Shown here: piece by piece, positions 1 to 7,036 of the stretch | Numbering within the stretch: position 1 is the stretch's first letter | Layout of the letters: every line of letters starts with the position of its first letter | From: PALSA-926 sp964476835 | Lineage (GTDB): Bacteria; Pseudomonadota; Alphaproteobacteria; Micavibrionales; UBA2020 | Direction: 5' to 3' | Length of the DNA: 64,000 nucleotides | Assembly (NCBI GenBank): GCA_964476835.1 | Contig: CAYZCE010000007.1 | Coordinates: 1-64,000 of the forward strand | Made by a program: the position numbers and the translations under genes | Notes under the pieces: generated by a model | The model's database searches: none | What the model saw: only the letters and a program-made list of their open reading frames with translations | Told to the model about the DNA's origin: nothing

Positions 1-2
1 TC

Positions 3-272
3 AACCGCGATTTCTGCCAGACCGATGTCGCCTTCGTCATCGGCGCCAACGACATCACCAACCCCGCCGCCAAGAAAGACCCCGCCTCCCCCATCTACGG
101 CATGCCGGTCTTCGACGTGGAGAGCGCAGGGACAGTCCTGTTCATCAAGCGCTCGCTCGGCAGCGGCTATGCGGGCATCGACAACGCGCTCTTCTTCCAC
201 GACAACACCATGATGCTCCTCGGTGACGCCAAGAAGATGTGCGAAGGCGTCATCAAGAACCTCGAGGGTTAA
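3..272 (+). CDS. pntB: NAD(P) transhydrogenase subunit beta, C-terminal part (5' end outside window)
   Basis: The reading frame is open from the window edge and gives the last 89 residues of PntB. The C-terminal NADP(H)-binding domain (dIII) is recognisable from VIGANDITNPAA, then SPIYGMPVFDVE, then FIKRSLGSGYAGIDNALFF and a final MLLGDAKKMCEGVIKNL, which follow the family's order. PntB works with PntA in the inner membrane, coupling proton re-entry to hydride transfer from NADH to NADP+. The membrane part and any pntA genes would lie to the left, outside the window. A perfect AT-rich hairpin follows the stop codon directly. Confidence 0.88.
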   Translation, partial: NRDFCQTDVAFVIGANDITNPAAKKDPASPIYGMPVFDVESAGTVLFIKRSLGSGYAGIDNALFFHDNTMMLLGDAKKMCEGVIKNLEG

Positions 273-304
273 TTATATAATTACAAGAAATTGTAATTAT
301 ATAA
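273..304 (+). terminator. Perfect 14-bp AT-rich hairpin with GAAA tetraloop after pntB
   Basis: Arms 273-286 and 291-304 are perfectly complementary around the loop GAAA (287-290). The stem holds one G-C pair; the rest are A-T. A run of five T follows at 311-315, six bases after the stem. It starts one base after the pntB stop codon, so a pntB terminator or 3' stabiliser is likely, but the weak stem and displaced T-run make this uncertain. Confidence 0.4.
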
Positions 305-318
305 GCATTGTTTTTAGG

Positions 319-324
319 TATAAT
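319..324 (+). promoter_or_regulatory. Perfect TATAAT -10 element before the hydrolase gene
   Basis: TATAAT lies 32 bases before the ATG at 356. No good -35 is visible at 17 bp; TTGTAA at 291-296 is too far (22 bp) and lies in the hairpin arm. If this is the -10, the in-frame ATG at 323 falls inside the promoter, which favours the start at 356. Confidence 0.3.
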
Positions 325-355
325 GGCGTATCGACAACGGGAGTTTCTTACCTGC

Positions 356-1330
356 ATGCTGCCGGATAAATTCACAGAACCCAAGGGCTTCCAGTGGGGT
401 ACCTTTACCAACCCCGCCGGTTTCAAGATTCGCTACGGCTCCATCCAGCCCGATGGCGCGCCCAAAGGCACCATGGTGCTCGCCCCCGGCTTCCGCGAGC
501 CGATCGAGAAGTATTTCGAGACCATCCGCGACATGACCGCGCGCGGCTTCGCCGTCTGGATCCTCGATTGGCAGGGCCAAGGCGCTTCCGATCGCCTTCT
601 GAAAAATGCGCCGATGAAGATGCACAGCACCGGCTACGGCGCCCAGATCGACACCCTGCACCAATTCGCAACCAAGGTCGTGGCCAAGTCGGCCGGCCCC
701 ATGATCCTGATGGGCCACTCGATGGGCGGCCATATCGGCCTGCGCTACCTCAACGAACACGCCGGCGTCTTCGACAGCGCCGTCCTGACCGCGCCGATGC
801 TCGACGTCGTCACCCCCGTGTGGAAATTCCTCGCGCGCAAGCTGGTCTATTTCGCCAAGCTGGGCGGCAACCTCGAAAAATACGCCCCCGGCGGCGGCGA
901 CTGGAAGCCTGAACCTTTCGAGGGCAACCGCAAGAGCAGCGACCCCGTCCGCTTCAACGTCATGAACGAGATTCTGGCGACCAAGCCTTCGCTGCAAATG
1001 GGCGACGAGACCTATGGCTGGGTCTATCATACCTTCCAGTCGATCGACGTCATCCAGGATGAAGCCTACCTGCGCGCCATCAAGACGCCGGTGCTGATGG
1101 AGATTTCAGGCAACGACAACATCGTCAAGGTTTCCGGCGAGCAGCGCGCCGCGTCGCTGCTGCCCAACTGCACGAAGGTGGAATTCCCCGCCTCGAAGCA
1201 CGAGATCTGGATGGAGCGCGACGCGTTGCGCAACCAATGGCTCAAGACGCTCGACACCTTCCTGGAGACCCGGCTCAACCCGCCGGCACCCACGCCAAAA
1301 AAGCCCGGTCCGAATAAGCTGAAGCCCTGA
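356..1330 (+). CDS. Alpha/beta hydrolase of the monoacylglycerol lipase / serine aminopeptidase S33 type
   Basis: The 324-residue protein has the alpha/beta hydrolase layout. The nucleophile elbow GHSMGG carries Ser at about residue 122. The acid is probably the Asp in SGNDNIV (about 254) and the base the His in SKHEIW (about 282). The early block VLAPGFREPIEKYFETI and the DWQGQGASDR motif match lysophospholipase / monoacylglycerol lipase-like proteins, so a lipid ester or related acyl substrate is inferred; the real substrate is unknown. There is no signal peptide, so it is probably cytoplasmic. The tail is Pro/Lys-rich. ATG 356 was chosen because GGGAG stands 12 bases upstream and a TATAAT box overlaps the alternative ATG at 323. 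It converges with ligA, with 9 bp between stop codons. Confidence 0.8.
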   Translation: MLPDKFTEPKGFQWGTFTNPAGFKIRYGSIQPDGAPKGTMVLAPGFREPIEKYFETIRDMTARGFAVWILDWQGQGASDRLLKNAPMKMHSTGYGAQIDTLHQFATKVVAKSAGPMILMGHSMGGHIGLRYLNEHAGVFDSAVLTAPMLDVVTPVWKFLARKLVYFAKLGGNLEKYAPGGGDWKPEPFEGNRKSSDPVRFNVMNEILATKPSLQMGDETYGWVYHTFQSIDVIQDEAYLRAIKTPVLMEISGNDNIVKVSGEQRAASLLPNCTKVEFPASKHEIWMERDALRNQWLKTLDTFLETRLNPPAPTPKKPGPNKLKP

Positions 1331-1339
1331 TCTCGGGGA

Positions 1340-3367
1340 TTAACCGCCCGTCAGTGCGTCCCAGTCCTCTTCCGTCAGCACCGTCACGCCCAGTTCCGCC
1401 GCCTTCTTGAGCTTGGAGCCTGCATCCGCGCCGGCGACGAGGTAATCCGTGTTCTTCGATATGCTGCTACCGATCTTCGCGCCGAGCGTTTCCGCGCGCG
1501 CCTTGGCTTCATCGCGGCTCATGCGCGCGAGCGTGCCGGTGAAGACGACCGTCTTGCCGCTGACGGGCGAAGACACCGTCTTCGGGCGCACATAGTCGGA
1601 GATGTTGAGCTCCTCGCGCAGATCGGCGACAGCCTTCTGATTTTTCTTCTCAGTGAAGAAAGCGACGATATCGGCAGCGACCGCCGGGCCGATATCCTCG
1701 ATGCCGGTAAGGTCTTCCGGCGCGTCATGCACGCCCTTGAGCAATGCGCCCGGGCTGCCATAGTGCTGCGCCAGCCGCTTCGCCGTCGCCTGTCCCACCT
1801 GCCGGATGCCGAGCGCGTAGATAAAACGCTCGAGCGAAATGCCGCGCCGCGCCTCGATGGCATCGAACAATTTCTTGACCGAGGCCTCGCCCCAGCCTTC
1901 GCGTTCCTTCAAGACGTCGGCGTGCGGCGCGAGGCGGAAGATGTCGGCGGGCGTCTGGATCCAGCCCATGTCCCAAAACTCACGAATGATCTTGTCGCCC
2001 AGACCCTCGATATCGAAGGCCTGACGGCTGACGAAATGCTTGAGCCGCTCGACCGCCTGCGCGGGGCAGATGAGGCCGCCGGTGCAGCGCGTCGCCACCT
2101 CGCCCTCTTCGCGCACCGCCGCGCTGCCGCACTCGGGGCAGCGGTCGGGGAAGATGAACTTATGGCTGCCGCGCGGACGCTTTTCAGGCAGGCTCTTCAC
2201 GATCTGCGGGATGACGTCCCCTGCGCGCTGGATGATGACGGTATCGCCTTCGCGGACGTCCTTGCGTTCCATCTCATCCTGATTGTGCAGCGTCGCGCGG
2301 CTGACCATGACGCCGCCGACGTTGACGGGCTCGAGTTCCGCGACCGGCGTCAGTGTGCCGGTACGGCCGACCTGGATGATGATCTTGTTGAGGATGGTCT
2401 CGGCCTGTTCCGCCGGGAATTTATGTGCCGTCGCCCAGCGCGGCGAGCGGCTGACCGCGCCGAGGCGGCGCTGGTAGTCGAGGTCATTGACCTTGTAAAC
2501 CACGCCGTCAAGATCGTAGGCGATTTTCGGGCGTTCCTCGTACACACGTGCATGGAACGCGATCAATTCCTGCGCGGACGCCGAAACAATTTCAGGATCC
2601 GGCACCGCGAATCCCCATTTAGAAAGTTGGCGGCGGATGCCATCCTGCGTCTTCGCAATCGGCGTCGATACCTCGCCAAGCGCATAGCCAAAAAAGCGCA
2701 GGGGGCGCTGCGCGGTGATGCCGGGGTCGAGCTGGCGCAAACTGCCCGCCGCCGCGTTGCGCGGATTGGCGAAGACCTTGTCCTCCGCCGCTTCCTGCGC
2801 CTTGTTGAGCTTCATGAAGTCGGCGCGCGTGATATAGACCTCACCGCGCACCTCAAGCACCTTCGGCGCGCCTTTCGGCAGTTTTTTCGGCACGGAATCG
2901 ATCGTCTCGACGTTGGCGGTCACATCTTCGCCTTCTTCGCCGTCGCCGCGCGTGGCGGCCTGCACCAGCACGCCGTCTTCATAGCGCAGGCTGCACGAGA
3001 GGCCATCGATCTTGGGTTCGGCCAGCACTTCAAGCTTGTCGCCCTCCGGCACCTGCAGGAACTTGCACACGCGGTCGATGAAGTCGACGACGTCCTCGTC
3101 GCTGAAGGCGTTGGCGAGCGAGAGCATGGGCGCGGCGTGGCGCACCTTTTTGAATTCGCGCGAGGGCTTCGCGCCGACTTTCTGCGTCGGGCTGTCGGGA
3201 GAGGCGAATTCTGGATGCGCCTTTTCCAGCGCCTCGAGCTTGCGGCGCAGCGCGTCGTATTCGGCGTCCGTTATCTCGGGCGAGTCCTTTTGATAGTACA
3301 GCTTGTCGTGATGCTCGACCTGCAGCCGCAGCTTCATGATCTCGGCGTGCGGGTTTTTAGGCGGCAT
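1340..3367 (-). CDS. ligA: NAD+-dependent DNA ligase LigA
   Basis: This 675-residue protein has the full LigA length and domain order. The N-terminal Ia domain (YYQKDSPEITDAEYD) binds NAD+. The adenylation motif AEPKIDGLS carries the nucleophilic Lys119. An OB fold follows, then a four-cysteine zinc finger (CPECG...CTGGLIC, about 405-435), helix-hairpin-helix repeats, and a C-terminal BRCT domain from about residue 598 (KTVVFTGTLARMSRDEAK). It seals nicks in replication and repair, using NAD+ as AMP donor. The ATG overlaps the end of recN by 11 bp, so it is the last gene of the lpxC-bamD-recN-ligA run and is probably translationally coupled to recN. Confidence 0.97.
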   Translation of the reverse strand: MPPKNPHAEIMKLRLQVEHHDKLYYQKDSPEITDAEYDALRRKLEALEKAHPEFASPDSPTQKVGAKPSREFKKVRHAAPMLSLANAFSDEDVVDFIDRVCKFLQVPEGDKLEVLAEPKIDGLSCSLRYEDGVLVQAATRGDGEEGEDVTANVETIDSVPKKLPKGAPKVLEVRGEVYITRADFMKLNKAQEAAEDKVFANPRNAAAGSLRQLDPGITAQRPLRFFGYALGEVSTPIAKTQDGIRRQLSKWGFAVPDPEIVSASAQELIAFHARVYEERPKIAYDLDGVVYKVNDLDYQRRLGAVSRSPRWATAHKFPAEQAETILNKIIIQVGRTGTLTPVAELEPVNVGGVMVSRATLHNQDEMERKDVREGDTVIIQRAGDVIPQIVKSLPEKRPRGSHKFIFPDRCPECGSAAVREEGEVATRCTGGLICPAQAVERLKHFVSRQAFDIEGLGDKIIREFWDMGWIQTPADIFRLAPHADVLKEREGWGEASVKKLFDAIEARRGISLERFIYALGIRQVGQATAKRLAQHYGSPGALLKGVHDAPEDLTGIEDIGPAVAADIVAFFTEKKNQKAVADLREELNISDYVRPKTVSSPVSGKTVVFTGTLARMSRDEAKARAETLGAKIGSSISKNTDYLVAGADAGSKLKKAAELGVTVLTEEDWDALTGG

Positions 3368-5030
3368 GGCTTTCCAGCAGCTTGAGCGCGGCGGCGCGGG
3401 CCTCGGCGGTGATGGTCGCGCCCGAGAGCATGCGCGCGATTTCTTCCTGACGGTCCTTGAGTTCGGCGAGCGGCGTGATGCGCGTAATCACAGTACCCTT
3501 CTGCGCGGTCTTGGCGACGATCCAGTGATGCGCGGCGCGTGCGGCCACCTGCGGGCTATGCGTGACGACCAGCACCTGGCAGCTGCGGCTGAGGCGCGCG
3601 AGGCGCTCGCCCACCGCATCCGCCGTCGCGCCGCCGATGCCGCTGTCAACTTCGTCGAAGATCAGCGTCGGCACGGAACCGCTTTCGGCCAAAATAAGTT
3701 TCAGCGCCAGCATGAAGCGCGAGAGTTCGCCGCCCGAGGCGATCTTGTGCAAGGCGCCGGCAGGCGTCTGCGGGTTGGTGGAGACCTTGAAGCCTACGCG
3801 GTCGATGCCCTGCGGACCCCAGTCGCTTTCATCCGCTGCCGCGCAATCGACGAAGAACTTGGCTTTGTCGAGGCGCAGGTCGGGCAGTTCGGCGTTGACG
3901 GCCTTTTCCAGCTTCTGCGCAGATTTCTTGCGCTTGGCGCTGACCTTTTCGGCACGCGCGACGTATTCCTGGCGCGCGACCGTCACGGCCTTCTCCATAT
4001 CGGCCAGTGCGTCGTCGCGGTTGGTGATCAGGCGCAGCTTCTGCGCGAATTCGGCATGCAGGCGCGGCAGGTCGTCGGAGGTGCAGCGGTGCTTCTTCGC
4101 GGATTCGCGCAGGGCGAAATAGCGTTCCTCGACGTCTTCGAGGCTGTCGCCCTGCTCGCCGCCGCCGGATTTGAGGCGCTCGACCTGGTAGGACAGTTCA
4201 TCCAGTTCGCCGCGCGCGCGTTGCGCGGCCTCGAGCGCGGGTTGCAGCGCCGCGCCCGCGCGCGCCGCCAGCTTTTCGAGCGTGCCGTGCAGGCGGCCGA
4301 GCAGGCTCTGGATGCCGTCTTCGCTTTCCAGCAAGGCGGTCGCCGTGCCGAAGGCGTCGCGCATCTTGTCGCGGTTGAGCAGCAGCGTGCGCTTTTCAGC
4401 CAGCACCGCCTCTTCGCCCTCCTGCGGCGCGAGCTTGTCGAGTTCAGCCACCACATGCTTCAAGTATTCTTCCTGCAGCGCGCTGGCGGCGATATCGGCG
4501 GTGGCGGCATCGAGCGTGGCGCGCGCCCGGCGCAGGCCGTCCCACGCCGCGCGCACGCCCTGCGCCTCGGCGACCGTTCCGGCGTAGAGGTCGAGGACTT
4601 CGCTGTGCGTTTCAGGGTCGAGCAGGCCTTGCGTGTCGAACTGGCCGTGCACTTCCACCAGCGCCGCGCCGATTTCCTTGAGCAACTGCACACCGACGGG
4701 CGCGTCGTTGATGAAGGCCTTGCTGCGTCCGTCCTTGGCCAACGTACGGCGCAGGATCAGCGCGCTGTCGGCGGCGATGCCTTTTTCCTCGAGCAATGCA
4801 AAAACCGGATGACGCGGCTTGAGTTCGAAACACGCGCTGACGCTGGCTTGTTGTTCGCCGTGGCGCACCAGCCCTGCATCGGCGCGCGCGCCCAGTGCAA
4901 GGCCCAGCGCGTCGAGCAATATGGATTTGCCCGCGCCCGTCTCACCCGTCAGCGCGGAAAGCCCAGCCCCCGCTTCCAGCGTCAGCCGGTCGATCAGCAC
5001 GACGTTCTGGATGGAGAGGCTGGTCAGCAT
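3357..5030 (-). CDS. recN: DNA repair protein RecN (SMC-like ATPase)
   Basis: This 557-residue protein has the RecN architecture. The head starts LTSLSIQNVVLIDRLTLE and carries Walker A GETGAGKS at residues 29-36. A long charged coiled-coil region fills roughly 150-370. The C-terminal head has the signature ASGGELSRFMLALK and Walker B LIFDEVDSGIGG near 458. RecN acts with RecA in double-strand break repair as a cohesin-like ATPase. Its ATG shares one base with the bamD stop codon (TGATG), and its 3' end overlaps ligA by 11 bp, so the three genes are probably cotranscribed. I saw no LexA-type operator before it, as expected for an internal operon gene. Confidence 0.96.
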   Translation of the reverse strand: MLTSLSIQNVVLIDRLTLEAGAGLSALTGETGAGKSILLDALGLALGARADAGLVRHGEQQASVSACFELKPRHPVFALLEEKGIAADSALILRRTLAKDGRSKAFINDAPVGVQLLKEIGAALVEVHGQFDTQGLLDPETHSEVLDLYAGTVAEAQGVRAAWDGLRRARATLDAATADIAASALQEEYLKHVVAELDKLAPQEGEEAVLAEKRTLLLNRDKMRDAFGTATALLESEDGIQSLLGRLHGTLEKLAARAGAALQPALEAAQRARGELDELSYQVERLKSGGGEQGDSLEDVEERYFALRESAKKHRCTSDDLPRLHAEFAQKLRLITNRDDALADMEKAVTVARQEYVARAEKVSAKRKKSAQKLEKAVNAELPDLRLDKAKFFVDCAAADESDWGPQGIDRVGFKVSTNPQTPAGALHKIASGGELSRFMLALKLILAESGSVPTLIFDEVDSGIGGATADAVGERLARLSRSCQVLVVTHSPQVAARAAHHWIVAKTAQKGTVITRITPLAELKDRQEEIARMLSGATITAEARAAALKLLESHAA

Positions 5031-5818
5031 CAGTTGCCCTTGGATACGTCTTTTTTATCCGCTTCCGGCGCGGGTTTCCCGTCGGTCAGCAGCTTGTAGC
5101 TGTCCTTGTACCAGATGCTGTCGGGATAGTTGCGGCCGAGGATGGCGGCGTTTTTCTTCGCTTCCTCGGTGATGCCGAGGGAGAGGTAGGATTCGACCAA
5201 ACGCTCCAGCGCCTCAGGCACGTGGGTGGTGGTCTGATAGTCCGTCAACACTTTCTCGAAACGGTTGATCGCGGCCTGGTATTGCTTGCGCTCAAGGTAG
5301 TAGCGGCCGATCTCCATCTCCTTGCCTGCGAGGTGGTCGAGGGTGAGGTCGATCTTAAGCACGGCGTCCTTGGCGTATTCGCTGTCGGGGAAGCGGGTCT
5401 TGACCTGCTTGAGCGCGTCGAGCGCCAGCGCCGTCATCTTCTGGTCGCGGCGCACGTCGGAGATCTGCTCGTAATAGCAGAGCGCGCGCAGGTAATAGGC
5501 ATAGGCCGCGCTGTCGTCGCCGGGGTGCAGCTCGATGAAGCGCTCGAGCGCGAGCAGCGCATCGTCGTAGTGCAGGTTGCTGTAGTGGGCGTAGCCGGCC
5601 ATCAGCTGCGCGCGCGTCGCCCATTGCGAATAGGGATAGTTCTGCTCGACCGCGTCGAATTCCTTGGCGGCTTCGTTGTAGCTGCCTTCGTCGAGGAGCG
5701 CCGCGCCCTTTGCGTACATCTTCTCGACAGGCTCAGGCGGCACGACGGCATCGTCCTTGTGCGCGCAAGCACTCAGGGACAGCAACGAAACGACGCAAAG
5801 GGCGGCAAGCAGGCGCAT
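5030..5818 (-). CDS. bamD: Outer membrane assembly lipoprotein BamD (ComL/YfiO)
   Basis: The 262-residue protein begins with a lipoprotein signal peptide with lipobox LSAC (Cys18). Tetratricopeptide-like repeats follow, in family order: YNEAAKEFDAVEQNYPYS, a DDALLALERFIELHPGD block, then YQAAINRFEKVLTDYQ. BamD is the essential lipoprotein of the Bam complex and recognises the C-terminal beta-signal of incoming outer-membrane barrels. In this genome those would include the four autotransporters at 28.7-44 kb, each ending in Phe. The tail (about 245-262) is charged and probably disordered. The stop overlaps the recN start by one base; lpxC lies 77 bp upstream on the same strand, a common order in alphaproteobacteria. 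Confidence 0.95.
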   Translation of the reverse strand: MRLLAALCVVSLLSLSACAHKDDAVVPPEPVEKMYAKGAALLDEGSYNEAAKEFDAVEQNYPYSQWATRAQLMAGYAHYSNLHYDDALLALERFIELHPGDDSAAYAYYLRALCYYEQISDVRRDQKMTALALDALKQVKTRFPDSEYAKDAVLKIDLTLDHLAGKEMEIGRYYLERKQYQAAINRFEKVLTDYQTTTHVPEALERLVESYLSLGITEEAKKNAAILGRNYPDSIWYKDSYKLLTDGKPAPEADKKDVSKGN

Positions 5819-5895
5819 ACGGACACCGGAACAAAAGTGAAACGGACTATCCCGTTTATAGCACGGCGACCCGGTGCGGAAAAGGCTGAAATCGG

Positions 5896-6837
5896 TCAGT
5901 AATGGGCGGAAGCGCCGACGGTTTCGCCCGTGAAATTGCGGCGGGAAGCCCCTTTTTTCGAGGCCTCGAGCAGGTCCACGACCTCGAAGGCGTCGGGTTG
6001 CGCGAACAGCGCGTGCAGCAGCTTGTTGTTCATCGCATGCCCCGCCTTGACGCCGTGATAGCGGCCGAGGATCTGCATGCCGCAGAGATAGAGGTCGCCG
6101 ACGGCGTCGAGGATCTTGTGGCGGACGAATTCGTCCTTGAAGCGCAAACCGCCCGGGTTGGCGACGGTGTCGCCGTCGATGACGATGGCGTTGTCCAGCG
6201 AGCCGCCGCGGGCGAGGCCCATCTTGCGGAGCTGTTCGACTTCATGCAGGAAGCCGAAGGTGCGCGCCGTCGAGATGCCGTCGCGGAACGCGCCGGCGGA
6301 GAGCTCGTGCACGTATTTCTGGCGGCCGATCAGCGGGGTCGCAAATTCAATGTCGAAGCTGTAGAACTGGCCGTCGGCGGGGACGAAGGAAGCTTCCTTG
6401 TCGCCGTCCTTGCAGGACACGGATTTCTTGATGCGCAGCGCGCGGCGGCCGGCGTTCTGGCGCTGCAGGCCTGCGGTCTCGATCGCCTCGACGAAGCAGA
6501 TCGCGCTGCCGTCCATGATCGGCACTTCAGGGCCATCGATCTCAACGACCGCGTTGTCGACGCCGAGCGCGGCGAAAGCGGAGAGCACATGCTCGACGGT
6601 GGAAACGGAAACGCCGTCCTTGTTGGCCAGCACGGTGCAGAGGCGCGTATCGGCCACGTTGTCCCAGCGCGCGGGGATCACATTCGCGCTGCCTTGCACA
6701 TCGGTACGGATGAAGACGATGCCGGACGACGGCAGCGCCGGGCGCACCGTCAGGTTCGCAGGCGCGCCGGAATGCACGCCGACGCCGGTGACGGTGAATG
6801 CGGCCTTGACCGTATGCTGATGTAAAGCGAGAGACAT
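5896..6837 (-). CDS. lpxC: UDP-3-O-acyl-N-acetylglucosamine deacetylase LpxC
   Basis: This 313-residue protein is the zinc amidase that commits UDP-acyl-GlcNAc to lipid A synthesis. Zinc ligands are visible as His83 (STVEHVLSAF), His240 and Asp244 (HKILDAVGD), with the catalytic-region His267 in KAGHAMNNKLL. The start at 6837 (MSLALHQHTV) is preferred over one 15 codons upstream because AAGGAA stands five bases before it and the length then matches the family (about 305 aa). It lies between ftsZ and bamD on the same strand. The strong terminator after ftsZ and the palindrome at 6886-6900 suggest that lpxC-bamD-recN-ligA has its own promoter. Confidence 0.97.
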   Translation of the reverse strand: MSLALHQHTVKAAFTVTGVGVHSGAPANLTVRPALPSSGIVFIRTDVQGSANVIPARWDNVADTRLCTVLANKDGVSVSTVEHVLSAFAALGVDNAVVEIDGPEVPIMDGSAICFVEAIETAGLQRQNAGRRALRIKKSVSCKDGDKEASFVPADGQFYSFDIEFATPLIGRQKYVHELSAGAFRDGISTARTFGFLHEVEQLRKMGLARGGSLDNAIVIDGDTVANPGGLRFKDEFVRHKILDAVGDLYLCGMQILGRYHGVKAGHAMNNKLLHALFAQPDAFEVVDLLEASKKGASRRNFTGETVGASAHY

Positions 6838-6885
6838 GCGAGTTCCTTCCTTCCCTTTGATAACAAAAGGGATATCGTGCATACA

Positions 6886-6900
6886 GTCACAGTTTGTGAC
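6886..6900. promoter_or_regulatory. Perfect palindrome GTCACA-GTT-TGTGAC upstream of lpxC
   Basis: The half-sites 6886-6891 and 6895-6900 are perfect inverted repeats, 49-63 bases before the lpxC ATG. A TATAAT on the minus strand at 6931-6936 would place the palindrome about 25-40 bases downstream of transcription start, where a repressor could act. It is not the usual Crp/Fnr orientation, and I cannot name the regulator. Confidence 0.35.
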
Positions 6901-6950
6901 AGGATGTTACAGATATAACTGATTGATTTTATTATATTTTATAAACATAT

Positions 6951-6976
6951 GTCATCCCTGCGAAAGCAGGGATGAC
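6951..6976. repeat. REP-like palindrome (GTCATCCCTGC - GAAA - GCAGGGATGAC)
   Basis: Arms of 11 bp (6951-6961 and 6966-6976) are perfect around GAAA. This is the familiar intergenic palindrome of the GTCATCCC...GGGATGAC type dispersed in many alphaproteobacterial genomes. It sits between lpxC and the ftsZ terminator. I saw no second copy in the window. Confidence 0.7.
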
Positions 6977-6988
6977 GAAAGAGAAAAG

Positions 6989-7019
6989 AAAAAACCCCGC
7001 CTTGGAGGGCGGGGTTTTT
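6989..7019 (-). terminator. Rho-independent terminator of ftsZ
   Basis: CCCCGCC (6995-7001) pairs with GGCGGGG (7008-7014). A-runs on the left and T-runs on the right make it usable in both directions. It lies 18 bases after the ftsZ stop codon and should end the murC-ftsZ transcript. Confidence 0.85.
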
Positions 7020-7036
7020 CTTGGCGTGCAAATCGC

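Noticed and set aside
1727..3385. Open frame of 552 codons opposite ligA, and similar long frames opposite recN, ftsZ, ftsA and other genes
   Set aside because: Shadow frames from the same codon bias; the minus-strand genes are clear full-length family members.
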